The notes under the pieces: generated by a model
The model's input: only the letters and a program-made list of their open reading frames with translations
The model's database searches: none
Told to the model about the DNA's origin: nothing
Position numbers and translations under genes: made by a program
DNA from: Saprospiraceae bacterium
GTDB taxonomy: Bacteria > Bacteroidota > Bacteroidia > Chitinophagales > Saprospiraceae
Assembly (NCBI GenBank): GCA_030728245.1
Contig: JANQZX010000097.1
Location: 13,803 to 77,802, forward strand
Direction: 5' to 3'
Length of the DNA stretch: 64,000 bases
Part shown: piece by piece, positions 63,229-64,000 of the stretch
Layout: each line of letters begins with the position of its first letter
How positions within the stretch are numbered: position 1 is the first letter of the stretch

Positions 63229-63582
63229 TTAACGATAAATTTTCTTTTCGCGAATACGTGCTTTCTTACCAACAAGATCACGTAGGTAGAACAATTTAGC
63301 TCTACGTACCTTACCGCGTTTCAATATTTCAACACTTTGAATATTTGGTGTAGCGAATGGAAAAATTCTTTCAACACCAACGCCGTTAGAAATTTTTCTT
63401 ACCGTAAAGGTTTTGGTTGGTCCTTGACCACTAATTTGAATGACATCGCCACGAAAAGCTTGAACCCTTTTCTTATCACCCTCAACGATTTCGTAGTTTA
63501 CTACTACGTTATCTCCTGGGCGAAAACTTGGGAAAGTGCTACTCGGTGTGAGTTGTTCGTGCACGTATTTTATTGCGTCCAT
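63229..63582 (-). CDS. rplS: 50S ribosomal protein L19
   Basis: A 117-residue L19. Landmarks are [46 protein letters not shown] and the basic C-terminus ([20 protein letters not shown]). It lies at the interface of the ribosomal subunits. It is not in the rpsP-rimM-trmD-rplS operon known from other bacteria: the neighbour upstream is a surface-protein gene. Confidence 0.97.
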   Translation of the reverse strand: MDAIKYVHEQLTPSSTFPSFRPGDNVVVNYEIVEGDKKRVQAFRGDVIQISGQGPTKTFTVRKISNGVGVERIFPFATPNIQSVEILKRGKVRRAKLFYLRDLVGKKARIREKKIYR

Positions 63583-63606
63583 CTTAACTTAATTTTTTTT
63601 GACGTG

Positions 63607-63637
63607 CAAAAATATATAAATAAACTGGTAAATACAA
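63607..63637 (-). promoter_or_regulatory. candidate promoter of rplS (TTG - 20 nt - TATTTTTG)
   Basis: On the minus strand TATTTTTG (63614 to 63607) matches the -7 consensus exactly, with TTG (63637 to 63635) 20 nt upstream. Transcription would start near 63600, about 18 nt before the rplS ATG. This gives rplS its own promoter after the surface-protein gene. Confidence 0.5.
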
Positions 63638-63670
63638 TTTTTACACATAAATACTTACAATCCTTATAAA

Positions 63671-64000
63671 TTAACGTAAAAGAGTTACAATTCCTTTGAT
63701 TTCCACTGGAACGCCCCGGGGATCTTTGTATGTAATCAAAGTAATATATACGCCTTCAGGGGATGCCGATCCGTTATTCAGGTGATTTCCGTTCCAACCC
63801 TCGTTAATATCATCGGTAGAAAAGACTCTTTCTCCCCATCGGTTCCATATTTGAAATTTAAAATTGGTGGCACCCGTCATTATGCCTACCCCCCTGAAAA
63901 TATCATTTTTACCATCATAATTTGGCGTAAAGGCATTGGGTAAAAAATATCTGACATCTGGCCTTACATCGAGTAGTGCCTGTGCGGTATCCAGGCAGCC
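63671..64000 (-). CDS. C-terminal end of a gliding motility-associated (CHU_C, T9SS type B) surface protein, partial
   Basis: Only the last 109 codons are in the window; the gene runs off the right edge in an open frame. The fragment begins in what looks like the end of a repeated extracellular domain (GCLDTAQALLDVRPDV). It continues with the gliding motility-associated C-terminal domain: FLPNAFTPNYDGKNDIF, FQIWNRWGERVF, WNG and EGVY, with the final VTLLR. Such C-terminal domains send large adhesins or surface enzymes through the type IX secretion system. The identity of the rest cannot be told. Confidence 0.9.
   Translation of the reverse strand, partial: GCLDTAQALLDVRPDVRYFLPNAFTPNYDGKNDIFRGVGIMTGATNFKFQIWNRWGERVFSTDDINEGWNGNHLNNGSASPEGVYITLITYKDPRGVPVEIKGIVTLLR

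Overview
The window is a chromosomal segment of a member of the Bacteroidota. The evidence is AT-rich DNA; promoter elements of the TTTG / TAnnTTTG type instead of -35/-10 boxes; two tandem SusC/SusD outer-membrane pairs; type IX secretion C-terminal domains on two secreted proteins; a short primary sigma factor without region 1.1; a bacillithiol biosynthesis gene; and the xerC-hpf-tRNA-tuf-trnW-secE-nusG-rplKAJL-rpoBC order usual in that phylum. The order or family cannot be fixed from sequence inspection alone. No prophage, insertion sequence, CRISPR array or plasmid function is visible.

Layout. 1-7.7 kb: a tiny membrane protein, a PLP-dependent decarboxylase (TTG start), then pdxJ-glgP on the minus strand, divergent from a CPBP-protease / cdsA / psd membrane-lipid cluster. 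7.8-19.6 kb: two successive SusC-SusD-lipoprotein cassettes with no glycoside hydrolase or regulator, each closed by strong terminators. 19.7-22.5 kb: a thioredoxin-fold protein, a cytochrome c / PHM-type copper monooxygenase fusion and an unknown exported protein, which look like one periplasmic redox cassette. 22.5-37.2 kb: the information-processing block with xerC, hpf, five tRNAs, tuf, secE, nusG, four ribosomal proteins, rpoB and rpoC, with hairpins between tuf and trnW and between rplL and rpoB. 37.3-39.3 kb: a CPA2-type cation/proton antiporter broken by three separate lesions. 39.4-50.7 kb: alaS, an M23 peptidase, a DUF3667-like membrane protein, a GNAT acetyltransferase, amidohydrolase-bshB1, a GC-richer tandem repeat of about 73 bp, an M42 peptidase, pyrE, a Nudix hydrolase and a 2Fe-2S ferredoxin. 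50.7-64 kb: a secreted subtilase, a RecB-fold nuclease with a START-like partner, rpoD, an Lrp-type regulator divergent from a CtpA-type protease, gcvP, rplS and the 3' end of a gene for a gliding-type (CHU_C) surface protein.

Most of the window is core genome. The parts that deserve a second look are the broken antiporter, the redoxin/copper-monooxygenase cassette with a terminator touching its first start codon, the enzyme-free double SusCD locus, the tandem repeat behind bshB1, and the intra-operon hairpins before trnW and rpoB. No convincing wholly new multi-gene system is visible; the redoxin/PHM cassette is the best candidate for unexplored chemistry.
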